64,000 bases of DNA from Desulfovibrio fairfieldensis (GTDB lineage: Bacteria; Desulfobacterota; Desulfovibrionia; Desulfovibrionales; Desulfovibrionaceae), in contig NZ_CP014229.1 of NCBI RefSeq assembly GCF_001553605.1, positions 834,501 through 898,500 on the forward strand, in the 5' to 3' direction. Positions 45,737 through 55,546 of the stretch are shown piece after piece (the stretch's first letter is position 1; every line of letters begins with the position of its first letter). The position numbers were made by a program, and so were the translations under genes. Under the pieces are notes generated by a model, which did not search any database, was not told where the DNA came from, and worked only from the letters and a program-made list of their open reading frames with translations.

Positions 45737-45744
45737 CGCTTTTT

Positions 45745-46428
45745 TTATATGAATCCGTTGCGCAGCAGCAGCTCCCGGCTGAGGCCCGCGCCCGTTCGCG
45801 TTGCCGCGTCGCTTCCGGCATCCTTGCCGGACAACCCTGACCAGGGGCCCAGCAGGCTGCGCACATATTTGCCGATGAGGTCCGTTTCCATATTGACGCG
45901 CGTGCCGGGCCGCCACAGGCGCATGGTGGTGCGCTTCTGCGTGTCGGGAATGATATTGACCTCCAGAAAATCCGGGCCGCAATCATTGACCGTCAGACTG
46001 ATTCCGTCAAGGGCCACCGAACCTTTGGCAATGACTTCGGGGCCGAAAGATGCCGGAAATTCCAGGCGGCAGCACACGGATTGCCCGGAGGGGCGCACTT
46101 CGCGCACCGTGGCCAGGCAGTCCACATGGCCGCTGACCAGATGGCCGCCCAGGCGGTCGCCCAGAGCCAGAGCCCGTTCCAGGTTGACCGGATCCCCGTT
46201 GCGCAGAGTGCCCAAAGTGGTGCGCGCCAGGGTTTCCGCCGAGGCGTATGCCGTGAAGCCCTCGCGGCTGTGGCTTTCCACCGAAAGGCAGGCGCCGTTG
46301 ACCGCGATGGATTCGCCGTCGATGACGTCCGTCAGGGTGAACAGGGGGCGGATGGCCAGGCGGCATTCCGTGCCGTTTTTGCGCAGGGAGGTTATTTCGC
46401 CCTGTCCCTGGATGATGCCTGTGAACAT
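45745..46428 (-). CDS. ribE: Riboflavin synthase alpha subunit
   Basis: 227 residues beginning MFTGIIQGQGEI, the invariant start of the family. Two lumazine-binding repeats are seen (GESIAVNGACLSV with HLVSGHVDCLA in the first half; GSVALDGISLTVN in the second). It makes riboflavin from two dimethyl-ribityllumazine. The symbol ribC is used for the same enzyme in some species. Five nt separate it from ribD. Confidence 0.95.
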   Translation of the reverse strand: MFTGIIQGQGEITSLRKNGTECRLAIRPLFTLTDVIDGESIAVNGACLSVESHSREGFTAYASAETLARTTLGTLRNGDPVNLERALALGDRLGGHLVSGHVDCLATVREVRPSGQSVCCRLEFPASFGPEVIAKGSVALDGISLTVNDCGPDFLEVNIIPDTQKRTTMRLWRPGTRVNMETDLIGKYVRSLLGPWSGLSGKDAGSDAATRTGAGLSRELLLRNGFI

Positions 46429-46433
46429 GCGGC

Positions 46434-47591
46434 TCAGGCCCCCCGGCCGGCGTCAGGCGGGACCGCCGGACGCAGCAGAATATGGACATCGTTGCCGCAG
46501 AGGCCGGTACGGCTGACCCGCAGGCGCAGGGCCTCGTCCAGGCTCAGGGGCGCACGCCCGGCGAACAACGGACGGGCATCGCTGTCGCCCAGGATCATGG
46601 GCGCGAGATGCAGATGGAATTCATCCACAAAGCCCGCTTCCAGCAGGGCCAGGGCCAGACGTCCGCCGCCTTCGCAGAGCACATAGGGGCAGCCCAGTTC
46701 CCGGCGCAGGGCCCGGAACAGTTCGGGAAAATCCGGGCCGCCTTGCGGGCCGGGTCCCAGGGCCAGCACGCGTACGCCCATTTGGCGCAGGGCCTGGGCC
46801 GTGGTAGAGGCCGCCGCGGCCGGGGAGGCCAGAAAAATCGTCTGACCGGGGCGTTCCTTGAGCAGATGGAAGTCAGCGTCAGGTTTGGGCAGACGCGAAG
46901 TCAGCAGGCAGGCCAGAGGCTGCGGGCCGTCGTAGCCGTCCTCGCGCGCGGTCAGCCGGGGATTGTCCGCCCGGAAGGTGCCCCCGCCCACCAGCACGGC
47001 CCCGCCGCTCAGTCCCAGACCCGCGCGCAGTTCCTGCACTTCATGGCGGGATGTCTCGCAGCTGATCCACTGGGACTGGCCGTTGCGTGTGGCGATCCGT
47101 CCGTCCAGGGTGGCGGCCATCTTCAAAATGACATAGGGCCTGTCCGTGCTTTGCCAGACCAGAAAATCCGCCACCAGATCGCGGCATTCCGCTTCGCAGA
47201 CCGGGCCGAGCACTTCCACTCCGGCATCGCACAGGCGGGCCGCGCCGCCCGCGGCCTGGGGATTGGGGTCCGCCAGGCCCATAACCACCCGGCTGATGCC
47301 CGCGTCCAGGATGGCTTGGGTGCAGGGCGGCGTCTTGCCCTGGTGGTTGCAGGGTTCCAGCGTGACCACCAGGGTGCAGCCTTTGGGGTCCACGCCCCGC
47401 GTCGCCGCGTCTTTCAGGCAATCCACCTCGGCGTGGTCCCGTCCCGCCTCATGGTGCCAGCCGCGCGCCACAACCCGGCCGTCGCGCAACAGCACCGCCC
47501 CCACCGTGGGGTTGGGGCAGGCCTTCCAGCGGCCCTGTTCGGCCAAGGCTATGGCCTCGCGCATGAACGGAGCGAAATCCTGTTCAGTCAT
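46434..47591 (-). CDS. ribD: Bifunctional riboflavin deaminase/reductase RibD
   Basis: 385 residues. The N-terminal CMP/dCMP-like deaminase domain has the zinc site [10 protein letters not shown] and [13 protein letters not shown]; the C-terminal reductase domain has [14 protein letters not shown] and [16 protein letters not shown]. It performs steps two and three of riboflavin synthesis. It overlaps the dCMP deaminase gene by 8 nt, so the two are translationally coupled. Confidence 0.95.
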   Translation of the reverse strand: MTEQDFAPFMREAIALAEQGRWKACPNPTVGAVLLRDGRVVARGWHHEAGRDHAEVDCLKDAATRGVDPKGCTLVVTLEPCNHQGKTPPCTQAILDAGISRVVMGLADPNPQAAGGAARLCDAGVEVLGPVCEAECRDLVADFLVWQSTDRPYVILKMAATLDGRIATRNGQSQWISCETSRHEVQELRAGLGLSGGAVLVGGGTFRADNPRLTAREDGYDGPQPLACLLTSRLPKPDADFHLLKERPGQTIFLASPAAAASTTAQALRQMGVRVLALGPGPQGGPDFPELFRALRRELGCPYVLCEGGGRLALALLEAGFVDEFHLHLAPMILGDSDARPLFAGRAPLSLDEALRLRVSRTGLCGNDVHILLRPAVPPDAGRGA

Positions 47592-48087
47592 GGCGTTTTT
47601 CTCCGCTCATGCCCCCGGGCATACCGCTGATGCGGGGCGGGGTGAAGGGGAATTGTTCCACCGTGACGCCGGCCTCCCGCAGCATGGCCGTGGCCAGGTC
47701 GTCGGGATAGTCCTCGGCGTAATAAATGCGGCGGATGCCGCAATTGATCAGCATTTTGCTGCACAGCACACAGGGGTGGGTAGTGCAGTAGAGTTCGGCG
47801 CCCTGAATGTTGATGCCGTGCACCGCAGCCTGGATGATGACGTTCTGCTCGGCGTGCAGGCCGCGGCAGATCTCATGGCGCTGGCCCGAAGGAATGCCGA
47901 GCTGCTCGCGCAGGCAGCCCACCTCCAGGCAGTGGGGCACGCCTGCGGGCGCGCCGTTGTAGCCTGTGGCCAGAATTCGTTTGTCTTTGACGGCCACGGC
48001 GCCCACCCGGCGGCGGGTACAAGTGGAACGCTCGCTTACCAGATAGGTGATATTCATGAAATAATCAGGCCAGGGCAGTCGTTGCAT
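47584..48087 (-). CDS. dCMP deaminase (ComEB family)
   Basis: About 167 residues from [11 protein letters not shown]. Zinc motif HAEQNVI and PCVLC ([11 protein letters not shown]) identify a cytidine/deoxycytidylate deaminase; the ComEB type converts dCMP to dUMP for thymidylate synthesis. A longer start at 48135 adds a Cys-rich segment unlike the family and is rejected. It opens the riboflavin operon, as seen in other bacteria. Confidence 0.88.
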   Translation of the reverse strand: MQRLPWPDYFMNITYLVSERSTCTRRRVGAVAVKDKRILATGYNGAPAGVPHCLEVGCLREQLGIPSGQRHEICRGLHAEQNVIIQAAVHGINIQGAELYCTTHPCVLCSKMLINCGIRRIYYAEDYPDDLATAMLREAGVTVEQFPFTPPRISGMPGGMSGEKRHD

Positions 48088-48169
48088 AGGACGCTCACAA
48101 AAAGATTTCCAGCAGTTTACACAGAGGCGGCCCAAAAGCCAAGCCGCGCGGAGTGCGGCACGGAAAACG

Positions 48170-48195
48170 AAACAGGCCGCGCAAACGGCCTGTTT
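48170..48195. terminator. Hairpin between glyA and the dCMP deaminase gene
   Basis: Arms AAACAGGCCG/CGGCCTGTTT around CGCAAA. On the minus strand the stem is followed by a T-rich tail, so it can back up the glyA terminator. Confidence 0.6.
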
Positions 48196-48245
48196 GAGAG
48201 CGGTTCACGCTTTTTAATCGTGCATTGCTCTATCCTGATGAATCA

Positions 48246-48279
48246 TAAAAATTGGGGGAGGGAGCCCCTCCCCAAAAAA
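48246..48279 (-). terminator. Terminator of the fab-glyA operon
   Basis: GGGGAGG/CCTCCCC-type stem (about 48253-48273) followed on the minus strand by TTTTT (plus A run 48247-48251), 15 nt beyond the glyA stop. Confidence 0.8.
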
Positions 48280-48293
48280 CGAAAGGACGCGGG

Positions 48294-49532
48294 CTACCAG
48301 GTGAACAGCGGGAACTGGCGGGCGAAGTCCTCCACATTCTTGCGAATGCGGGTCAGCTCCTGGGCATCCTGGCGTTTTTCCAAAGCCTCCACGATGAAAC
48401 CGCCCACCGTGCGCATATCTTCCTGTTGCAGGCCGCGCGTAGTCAGGGCCGCCGTGCCCAGGCGGATGCCCGAGGTCACAAAGGGCGAGCGGGTTTCAAA
48501 GGGCACGGTGTTCTTGTTCACCGTGATTCCGGCTTGGTCCAGGGCCTGTTCGGCGTCCTTGCCGGTGATATCCTTGTTGGTCAGGTCCACCAGCATGAGG
48601 TGGTTGTCCGTGCCGCCGGAGACGAGTTCGAAACCGGCGTCCATCATGGATTGGGCCAGAGCGGCGGTATTGTCGAGCACCCGCTGCTGATAGGCCGCGA
48701 AGGCCGGGCGCAGGGCTTCGCCGAAGGCCACGGCCTTGGCCGCGATGACGTGCATCAGCGGGCCGCCCTGGATGCCGGGGAAAATCTGGCTGTTCAGGGT
48801 CTTGGCGTTGTCCTCGCTGGAGAGGATCATGCCGCCGCGCGGGCCGCGCAGGGTTTTGTGCGTGGTGGTGGTGGTGATATGGGCGTGGGGAATGGGGCTC
48901 TCGTGCAGACCCACGGCCACCAGGCCCGCGATATGGGCCATGTCCACCATCAGTTTGGCCCCCACCTCGTCGGCGATGGCCCGGAAGCGGGCAAAGTCGA
49001 TGCGGCGCGGATAGGCGCTGGCCCCGGCCATGATTACGGCGGGCTTGTGCTCGCGGGCCAGAGCGGCCACTTCGTCATAATCGATGCGGCCTGTTTCCTT
49101 GCGCACGCCGTAGGAAACGACCTTGAACAGGCGACCTGAGAAGTTCACCGGGCTGCCGTGGGTCAGATGCCCGCCGTGGGAGAGATTCATGCCCAGGATC
49201 ACGTCGCCGGGCTTGAGGCAGGCGAAATAGGCGGCCATATTGGCCTGGGAACCGGAATGGGGCTGCACGTTGACGTAGCCGCAACCGAAGAGCTGCTTGG
49301 CCCGGTCCTGGGCCAGGGTTTCGGCGATGTCCACGTATTCGCAGCCGCCGTAATAGCGCTTGCCGGGATAGCCTTCGGCATATTTGTGGGTCAGCACGCT
49401 GCCCTGGGCTTCGCGCACGGCGGGCGAAACAAAGTTCTCAGAGGCGATCAGTTCCAGTTTGCTCACCTGCCGGTCGGATTCCAGAATGATGGCCCGGGCC
49501 AGCTCCGGATCTTGAAGCAGAATTTCGTCCAT
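48294..49532 (-). CDS. glyA: Serine hydroxymethyltransferase
   Basis: 412 residues, a PLP enzyme exchanging serine and glycine with tetrahydrofolate. The PLP lysine lies in [30 protein letters not shown] and [18 protein letters not shown] near the N-terminus are invariant. It is the last gene before a strong terminator; fabF is 275 bp upstream, so it may have its own promoter. Confidence 0.97.
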   Translation of the reverse strand: MDEILLQDPELARAIILESDRQVSKLELIASENFVSPAVREAQGSVLTHKYAEGYPGKRYYGGCEYVDIAETLAQDRAKQLFGCGYVNVQPHSGSQANMAAYFACLKPGDVILGMNLSHGGHLTHGSPVNFSGRLFKVVSYGVRKETGRIDYDEVAALAREHKPAVIMAGASAYPRRIDFARFRAIADEVGAKLMVDMAHIAGLVAVGLHESPIPHAHITTTTTHKTLRGPRGGMILSSEDNAKTLNSQIFPGIQGGPLMHVIAAKAVAFGEALRPAFAAYQQRVLDNTAALAQSMMDAGFELVSGGTDNHLMLVDLTNKDITGKDAEQALDQAGITVNKNTVPFETRSPFVTSGIRLGTAALTTRGLQQEDMRTVGGFIVEALEKRQDAQELTRIRKNVEDFARQFPLFTW

Positions 49533-49807
49533 GAACGCTTGTCCTTTGCTTACGGATTTCCGCGGAAATCAGTAAACACCGGTCGTGAGACCGATGCGCC
49601 GCCGCGGGCGGCGGAGGCAAGGCGCAACCGCGTTTGCGCCGCCGATTTCGCGGTAAACTGAAAAATTTTACCGCGCATATCTGTAAGAATGCTGCCCGCC
49701 ACGGCGGCGGGCAGTGTTGTTCGCAACATATTTTGCAGGATCGTCAGCGAAAAAATTTGTCTTTTCGCTAAAACCCTAGGCTGGTGAAGCGCGGCGTTTA
49801 GTAGCGC

Positions 49808-51055
49808 TTACTCGGTCCACTTTTTCAGAATCAGGCTCGCATTGGTGCCGCCGAAGCCGAAGGAATTGCACATTGCGTATTCACAGGCAACGTGCCGCGA
49901 GCCGTCCGCCAGATAATCCAGATCGCACTCAGGGTCGGGATTTTCCAGGTTGATGGTGCCGGGCAGCATTTCTTCTCGCAGGGCCAAGGCCGTGAAGACC
50001 GTCTCAATGCCGCCCGCCGCGCCCAGCAGGTGGCCGGTCATGGACTTGGTGGCGGAGATTTTGATCTTCCCGGCGTGCTCGCCGAAGACCAGCTTGATGG
50101 CCTTGGTTTCCGTGCTGTCGTTGAGCTGGGTGGAGGTGGCATGGGCGTTGATGTGACCCACGGCCTCGGGCGCGATGCCCGCCTCGCGCAGGGCGTTCTG
50201 CATGGCGCGGGCCATGCCCTCGCCGGTGTCGCAGGGGGCCGTCATGTGATAGGCGTCGCCGGAAGCGCCGTAACCGGCCACTTCCGCGTAAATCTTCGCG
50301 CCGCGCGCCCGGGCGGATTCAAGACTTTCCAGCAGCAGGAGGCCCGCGCCCTCGCCGATCACAAAACCGTCGCGCTTGCCGTCAAAGGGGCGGGAAGCGT
50401 GCGTGGGGTCGTCGTTGTAATGGGTGGACAGGGCTTTGAGGGCCGTAAAACCGGCCACCCCCAGAGGCGTCACCGTGGCTTCCACGCCGCCGGAAATGGC
50501 GGTGGTGGCCCGTCCCAGCAGAATTTCGCTGTAGGCCGTGCCCACAGCGTGGATGGCCGAGGCGCAGGCTGTGGTGGTGACGATGTTGGGGCCTTTGGCC
50601 CCGGTGAAAATGGAGATCTGCCCCGGTCCCATATTGGAAATCAGCATGGGAATCATAAAGGGCGAAATTTTGTTGGGCCCGGCTTCCAGCAGCTTGGTGT
50701 GGTACGTCTCCAAGGTGTGCAGGCCACCAAGGCCGACGCCGAGGATCACGGCCACATCGTAGGCATTGGCCTCGGTGACTTCAAAGCCGGCGTCCTGCAA
50801 CAGCATCTTGGCCGAGGCCACGGCAAACTGGGTGAAGCGGTCCATGCGCCGCACCTGTTTGGGAGGCATATAGTTCTCGGGCACGAAGTTTTTCACTTCG
50901 CCGGCGATGCGTGAATCGTAGGCCGAAGCGTCAAACAGCGTGATGGGCGCGATGCCCGACTCGCCGGCAAGCAGGCGTTTCCAGGTGGTTTCAATGTCGT
51001 TGGCGAGAGGCGTAACGCCGGCTACGCCGGTGATCACTACGCGGGGACGGGTCAT
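49808..51055 (-). CDS. fabF: 3-oxoacyl-ACP synthase II
   Basis: 415 residues of the condensing enzyme family that elongates acyl-ACP. Catalytic Cys in TTACASAIHAVGTA, and two His in INAHATSTQLND and KSMTGHLLGAAGG. It follows acpP by about 200 bp, as in most fab clusters. Confidence 0.96.
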   Translation of the reverse strand: MTRPRVVITGVAGVTPLANDIETTWKRLLAGESGIAPITLFDASAYDSRIAGEVKNFVPENYMPPKQVRRMDRFTQFAVASAKMLLQDAGFEVTEANAYDVAVILGVGLGGLHTLETYHTKLLEAGPNKISPFMIPMLISNMGPGQISIFTGAKGPNIVTTTACASAIHAVGTAYSEILLGRATTAISGGVEATVTPLGVAGFTALKALSTHYNDDPTHASRPFDGKRDGFVIGEGAGLLLLESLESARARGAKIYAEVAGYGASGDAYHMTAPCDTGEGMARAMQNALREAGIAPEAVGHINAHATSTQLNDSTETKAIKLVFGEHAGKIKISATKSMTGHLLGAAGGIETVFTALALREEMLPGTINLENPDPECDLDYLADGSRHVACEYAMCNSFGFGGTNASLILKKWTE

Positions 51056-51257
51056 GCGGACTCCTTTTGGGCGGGGGGCCGATTCCCCCCGCTCTGCGGA
51101 TGACTACCGGCCAAGACATGTGCCGTTACGCAACGGCGCGAAACCGCGTCCGCGCCTGTCGCGCATCCGCCGGAAACGCTAGGCCGCCGGATGCGGAACG
51201 GACATGCCCCGTTCCGGCTGCGGCCCTTTATGACAAAGGAACCGCCGCCGGGCCGTA

Positions 51258-51491
51258 CTATTTTTTGTTTTCAATATAGGAAATGGCGTCCTGGACCTTG
51301 AGAATTTTCTGGGCGTCGTCATCGGCGATTTCGATGTCGAACTCTTCTTCCATGGCCATGATCAGTTCGGTCAGGTCCAGGGAATCAGCGCCGAGGTCTT
51401 CCACAAAGGAGGCTTCAGGCTTCACTTCATCGGCGCTCACGCCCAGTTGGTCCACAATGATTTTTGTTACTTTTTCCGCGACATCAGACAT
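51258..51491 (-). CDS. acpP: Acyl carrier protein
   Basis: 77 residues, acidic. [10 protein letters not shown] carries the Ser that receives 4'-phosphopantetheine. GGAGG lies before the ATG. It sits between fabG and fabF in the standard order. Confidence 0.97.
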   Translation of the reverse strand: MSDVAEKVTKIIVDQLGVSADEVKPEASFVEDLGADSLDLTELIMAMEEEFDIEIADDDAQKILKVQDAISYIENKK

Positions 51492-51581
51492 GGTATCCTC
51501 CAGGTAATATTGACTCTTATCATATGCCCCGGTGGCGCGCAGGCGCTCCGGGCGCGTTGCCGCAGGGTTGGGCGCGCCGTC

Positions 51582-52352
51582 TCAGCAGTACATGCCGCCG
51601 TTGACGGCCAGCACCTGTCCGGTGATGTATCCGGCTTTGTCCGAAGCCAGAAAAGCCGCAGCCTCGGCCACATCCTGGGCCACGCCCATGCGCTTCAGGG
51701 GAATGGATTCCACATAGCTCGCGCGCACGTCGTCGTTCAGGGCCGCCGTCATATCGGTTTCAATGAAGCCCGGAGCCACGGCATTGACCGTGATCTGGCG
51801 GGAGGCCAGCTCCTTGGCGCAGGATTTGGTGAGGCCCAGCAGACCGGCCTTGGCCGAGGCATAATTGATCTGTCCGGCATTGCCCATCTGGCCCACCACC
51901 GAAGAAATATTGATGATCCGCCCTTTGCGGTTTTTACTCATGATCTTGGCGGCTTCACGAGTGCAGACAAAGGCTCCGCGCAGATTGACGGCCAGGACCT
52001 TGTCGAAATCCTCGTCCTTCATGCGCACCAGAAATCCGTCCTTGGTGATGCCTGCATTGTTGACCAGCACGGCCAAGTCCACCTTGTCCTTGATTTCCGC
52101 GGCGAAAAAATCCGCCACGGCCGCGCTGTCGCCCACATTGAGGGCGAAGGCACGGGCCCGGCCTCCGGCCGCCGTGATTTCGGCCACGGCCTGTTCCGCC
52201 TCTTCGGGGCGGCTCACATAGGTGAGAAAAACCTGAAAGCCGTCGCGGGCAAGGGTCTGGGCGATGGCCCGGCCGATGCCGCGCGAACCGCCGGTCACCA
52301 GGGCCGTGGGGAGCGTCTCTGCGGCGGAAGGCGTGGACTGCGCTGTGCTCAT
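51582..52352 (-). CDS. fabG: 3-oxoacyl-ACP reductase
   Basis: 256-residue short-chain dehydrogenase. NADPH site TGGSRGIGRAIA; catalytic Ser-Tyr-Lys in SSVVGQMGNAGQINYASAKAG; C-terminal YITGQVLAVNGGMY. It reduces 3-ketoacyl-ACP in fatty-acid synthesis. Confidence 0.95.
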   Translation of the reverse strand: MSTAQSTPSAAETLPTALVTGGSRGIGRAIAQTLARDGFQVFLTYVSRPEEAEQAVAEITAAGGRARAFALNVGDSAAVADFFAAEIKDKVDLAVLVNNAGITKDGFLVRMKDEDFDKVLAVNLRGAFVCTREAAKIMSKNRKGRIINISSVVGQMGNAGQINYASAKAGLLGLTKSCAKELASRQITVNAVAPGFIETDMTAALNDDVRASYVESIPLKRMGVAQDVAEAAAFLASDKAGYITGQVLAVNGGMYC

Positions 52353-52464
52353 GCTGGTTCTGCCTTTGCTGTGGGAACGTGGAATGCTGTTTATAGCTCA
52401 GACACGGGGGAATTTCAATGCGCGCGTGCGCCGGTCAGTGGCGTGGCCCGACACGGGATGCGGT

Positions 52465-52562
52465 GATTATCAGAATTTTTGTCCTTTGCCGGGAAGGCGA
52501 ACGCCGGGCGGTATGAATTTCGCACGGAGCGAGCCTGCCGCAGGCAATGGGCAGAAAGACCA
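52465..52562. repeat. Long imperfect hairpin repeat, copy 1 (between fabH and fabG)
   Basis: Ends TTTGTCCTTTGCC (52478-52490) and GGGCAGAAAGACCA (about 52549-52562) pair across a core containing TTCGCACGG and CCTGCCGCAGGC. It aligns along its length with the element at 56579-56691, with about 70 percent of positions alike by eye. No open frame. Confidence 0.6.
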
Positions 52563-52577
52563 TCAACCGGCGCTTCC

Positions 52578-53564
52578 TTAAAAGCTCAACAGGGCCGCCC
52601 CCCACGTGAGCCCGGCGCCGAAAGCCGTCATCAGCACGCGGCTGCCCGGCGCTATGCGCCCGGCGGCACGAGCTTCAGCCAGCGCCAGCGGGATGGAGGC
52701 CGACGAGGTATTGCCGTACCTCTCCACATTGGTGAACACGCGGTCCTCGGCAATGTTCAGGCGGCTGCCCACGGCTTCAATGATCCGCATATTGGCCTGA
52801 TGCGGCACAAAAAGGTCCACATCCTCAATGGAAAGACCGTTGCGGGCGAGAATCTGCTCGCAGATGCGCACCATCTGGCGCACGGCGTGCTTGTAGGTCT
52901 CACGGCCCTGCATGGTGATGAAAAAGTTTTCGTCGGTGGGCTGGCCCAGGCCGTAGCGGCAGGCCGTGCCGCCGCCCACGGTGATCAGGTCTCGCTGGTT
53001 GCCGTCGCTCTGGCAGATGACGTCTTCCACTCCGGCCAGGGCTTTGTCCGCCGAGGCCGTGAGCACGCAGGCCGTGGCCGCGTCGCCGAACAGCACGCAG
53101 GTGGAGCGGTCGCTCCAGTTGACGCGGCGGGTCAGGGCTTCGGTGCAGACGAAAAGGATGCGCGCCTCCGGGGCCTGGCAGAGCATGGCCCGGCAGATGG
53201 AAAGACCGTACAGAAAACCCGAGCAGGCGGCGCTGAAATCAAAGGCCATGACCGGGCCCGCGCCCAGCTTCCCGGCCAGAATGCAGGCCACGGAAGGGGA
53301 AAGCAGGTCCGGCGTGCAGGTGGCCGCGACGATGTGGGTCAGGTCGCCCGCGTTGATGCCCGCATCTTCCAGGGCGCGGCGGGCGGCGACCAGGCCGAGA
53401 TCCGAGGCGTTGTCCGTATCCGCCAGCTTGCGGCGCTGTTTGATGCCGGTGCGCGCCACGATCCATTCGTCGTTGGTGTCCACCAGTTTTGCCAGATCGT
53501 CATTGGTCAGCACCGTGTCCGGCGCGTTGGCGCTCAGCGCGTGCAGATGGCAGGTTGCAGTCAT
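52578..53564 (-). CDS. fabH: 3-oxoacyl-ACP synthase III
   Basis: 328 residues that start fatty-acid synthesis by condensing acetyl-CoA with malonyl-ACP. Catalytic Cys in DFSAACSGFLYGL, His in VPHQANMRII, Asn in GNTSSASIPLA. Fourteen nt from plsX. Confidence 0.96.
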   Translation of the reverse strand: MTATCHLHALSANAPDTVLTNDDLAKLVDTNDEWIVARTGIKQRRKLADTDNASDLGLVAARRALEDAGINAGDLTHIVAATCTPDLLSPSVACILAGKLGAGPVMAFDFSAACSGFLYGLSICRAMLCQAPEARILFVCTEALTRRVNWSDRSTCVLFGDAATACVLTASADKALAGVEDVICQSDGNQRDLITVGGGTACRYGLGQPTDENFFITMQGRETYKHAVRQMVRICEQILARNGLSIEDVDLFVPHQANMRIIEAVGSRLNIAEDRVFTNVERYGNTSSASIPLALAEARAAGRIAPGSRVLMTAFGAGLTWGAALLSF

Positions 53565-53578
53565 GGCGTGTCCGTCAG

Positions 53579-54613
53579 TTAGATGGCGCGGGAGAAACGG
53601 GTCAGCTCTTCGTTGGCCAGGATGGTTTCGGCAAGGCGGTCATTGGTGCCCTTGCGCACGAACGTGCCGCTCATCTTGATGGCGTTGCTCATGGCACGGG
53701 CGCTGGAACGGCCATGGCAGACAATGGCCAGACCATGCAGGCCGAGCAGCGGCGCGCCGCCGTATTCGGCATAGTCGATGGTGCGGGCGAAGTGCTTGAA
53801 CGCGCCCTTGGCCAGCATGCCGCCCAGAGCGGGCAGAAGGCCCGAGGTAAAGACGCGTTTGAGCATGCGGATCAGGGAGGCGGCCAGGCCTTCGCTCATC
53901 TTGACCACCACATTGCCCACAAAGCCGTCGCAGATGACCACATCAATATCGCCGGTGAAAATATCGCGGCCCTCGGCATTGCCGATGAAGTTGATGTTCT
54001 GGGCCATCTTCAGCAGTTCATAGGCCTCCTTGACCTGGCAGTTGCCCTTGCCTTCCTCCTCGCCGATGCTCAGCAGGCTCACGCGCGGCGCGGCATAGCT
54101 GAGCAGGTCGCGGGCAAAGGCGTCGCCCATGAGCCCGAACTGGAAGAGGTGGTACGGGCGGCAGTCCACATTGGCTCCGGCGTCCAGCACCACCACGGGA
54201 TTTTTTTCCGTGGGCAGCAAGGCGGCCAGGGCCGGACGCTCCACGCCGGGCAGGCGGCCCATGATGAACATGCCGCAGGCCACCGTGGCCCCGGAGTGCC
54301 CGGCGCTGACCACGCCGTCGGCCGCGCCTTCCTTGACCAGGCGGCAGGCCACCTGGATGGAGGCGTTTTTCTTGCGGCGCAGGATGTCCGAAGGCTTTTC
54401 GTTCATGTGCACCACATCATCGGCCTGGACAATATCGAAATGCACGTTGGCGAGGTCGATCTTTGCCAGCTCGGCCTCCAGCTTGGGGGTGTCGCCCACA
54501 AGCTGCACGTGCAGATCGTGGAGACGGGCGGCCTCAATGGCGCCCGGCACCACCACGGAGGGGCCGAAGTCCCCACCCATGGCGTCCACGGCGATGATGG
54601 GGCGCTCGTTCAT
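53579..54613 (-). CDS. plsX: Phosphate acyltransferase PlsX
   Basis: 344 residues starting MNERPIIAVDAMGGDFGPSV; makes acyl-phosphate from acyl-ACP for phospholipid synthesis. VVLDAGANVDCRP and DGFVGNVVVKMSEG are family blocks. Its ATG overlaps the rpmF stop (TAATG), so the two are coupled. Confidence 0.95.
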   Translation of the reverse strand: MNERPIIAVDAMGGDFGPSVVVPGAIEAARLHDLHVQLVGDTPKLEAELAKIDLANVHFDIVQADDVVHMNEKPSDILRRKKNASIQVACRLVKEGAADGVVSAGHSGATVACGMFIMGRLPGVERPALAALLPTEKNPVVVLDAGANVDCRPYHLFQFGLMGDAFARDLLSYAAPRVSLLSIGEEEGKGNCQVKEAYELLKMAQNINFIGNAEGRDIFTGDIDVVICDGFVGNVVVKMSEGLAASLIRMLKRVFTSGLLPALGGMLAKGAFKHFARTIDYAEYGGAPLLGLHGLAIVCHGRSSARAMSNAIKMSGTFVRKGTNDRLAETILANEELTRFSRAI

Positions 54614-54795
54614 TATTCGGCTTCGGTTTTGGCGATCACCTGGCGGCCCTTGTACGCGCCGCAATTGGGGCAGACGCTGTGGGGCACGGTGGGTTCGCCG
54701 CAGGAGCAGTAGATGACGGCGGGAGTGGCCACGCGGTCATGGGAACGGCGCATGCCCTTGCGGGAACGGGATTTCTTATTCTGCTGAACAGCCAT
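54613..54795 (-). CDS. rpmF: Ribosomal protein L32
   Basis: 60 residues starting MAVQQNKKSRSRKGMRRSHD, with a complete zinc ribbon (YCSCGEP and CPNCGAY). GGAG lies before the ATG. Position before plsX and after yceD is the usual one. Confidence 0.96.
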   Translation of the reverse strand: MAVQQNKKSRSRKGMRRSHDRVATPAVIYCSCGEPTVPHSVCPNCGAYKGRQVIAKTEAE

Positions 54796-54901
54796 GGTAT
54801 TCTCCTTTTCCGGCAGGCCGGAATGCTTGAACGAAATAACGCGGTTAAGGATAATACCCAACCGCAAGACAAAACGACATAGCCGAATTTTTTGCAAATG
54901 T

Positions 54902-55474
54902 CTAGGTTTTATGCAGGGTGAGGCCGCGCAAAACCGCCAGCCGGGGATCGCCTTCATCCGGGATGCAGCCGCATGTTCCGTTGTTCAGGTTGGTCCCGCA
55001 CTGGGGGCAGAGCCCCTTGCAATCCGTCTTGCAGAGCGGATTGACCGGCAGAGCCAGCACGAACTCCTCCCAGCAGACAGCGGCCAGATCCAGCATGGGC
55101 ATGGTGCGCTCATAGACGATGCGGCTTTCCGTTGCCTCGGCGTCAGCCGCGCCGTTGCCGCCGCTCGCATTCTGGACGGCATCAACATCGTCCTCGCCCG
55201 GCAGTTCTTCGAAGTCTTCAAAGTCGGTCCGGATGTCGACCACGGTATCTTCAGCGCAACGGTTGCAGGGCAGCACGACCTGACCGTGCAGTTCGCCGCG
55301 CACCAGGCAGCCGCCCTCGGTGGGCAGCACGCTGATATGCGCGTTGAGGGGCCCGCTTATCCGGCAGTCCATGCCGAATTCCCGCATAGGCGTCTGCCAG
55401 ATGGCCGGGTCGTCCAGGTCGAATTCCTTGCCGTCCGGCGGCAGGTCATTGATGGATATACGATATTTCTGCAT
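54902..55474 (-). CDS. yceD: DUF177 protein YceD
   Basis: 190 residues of the YceD family, linked to 23S rRNA and large-subunit assembly and nearly always upstream of rpmF. CNRCAEDTVVDIRTDFEDFEE is the family core. The C-terminal part adds Cys pairs (CKTDCKGLCPQCG and CGC) suited to zinc. Confidence 0.85.
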   Translation of the reverse strand: MQKYRISINDLPPDGKEFDLDDPAIWQTPMREFGMDCRISGPLNAHISVLPTEGGCLVRGELHGQVVLPCNRCAEDTVVDIRTDFEDFEELPGEDDVDAVQNASGGNGAADAEATESRIVYERTMPMLDLAAVCWEEFVLALPVNPLCKTDCKGLCPQCGTNLNNGTCGCIPDEGDPRLAVLRGLTLHKT

Positions 55475-55546
55475 GATAACCTCGAAAGAGGGTGTTCATA
55501 CCCGCCGCGTCCGGCCCTGTCAAGGGAGGGCGGGCGGATCGGGCGT

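Noticed and set aside
48088..48245. FMN riboswitch upstream of the riboflavin genes
   Set aside because: None of the conserved riboswitch blocks (for example AGGGCGGGGTGAAA-like sequence) is found on either strand; only terminator hairpins lie there.
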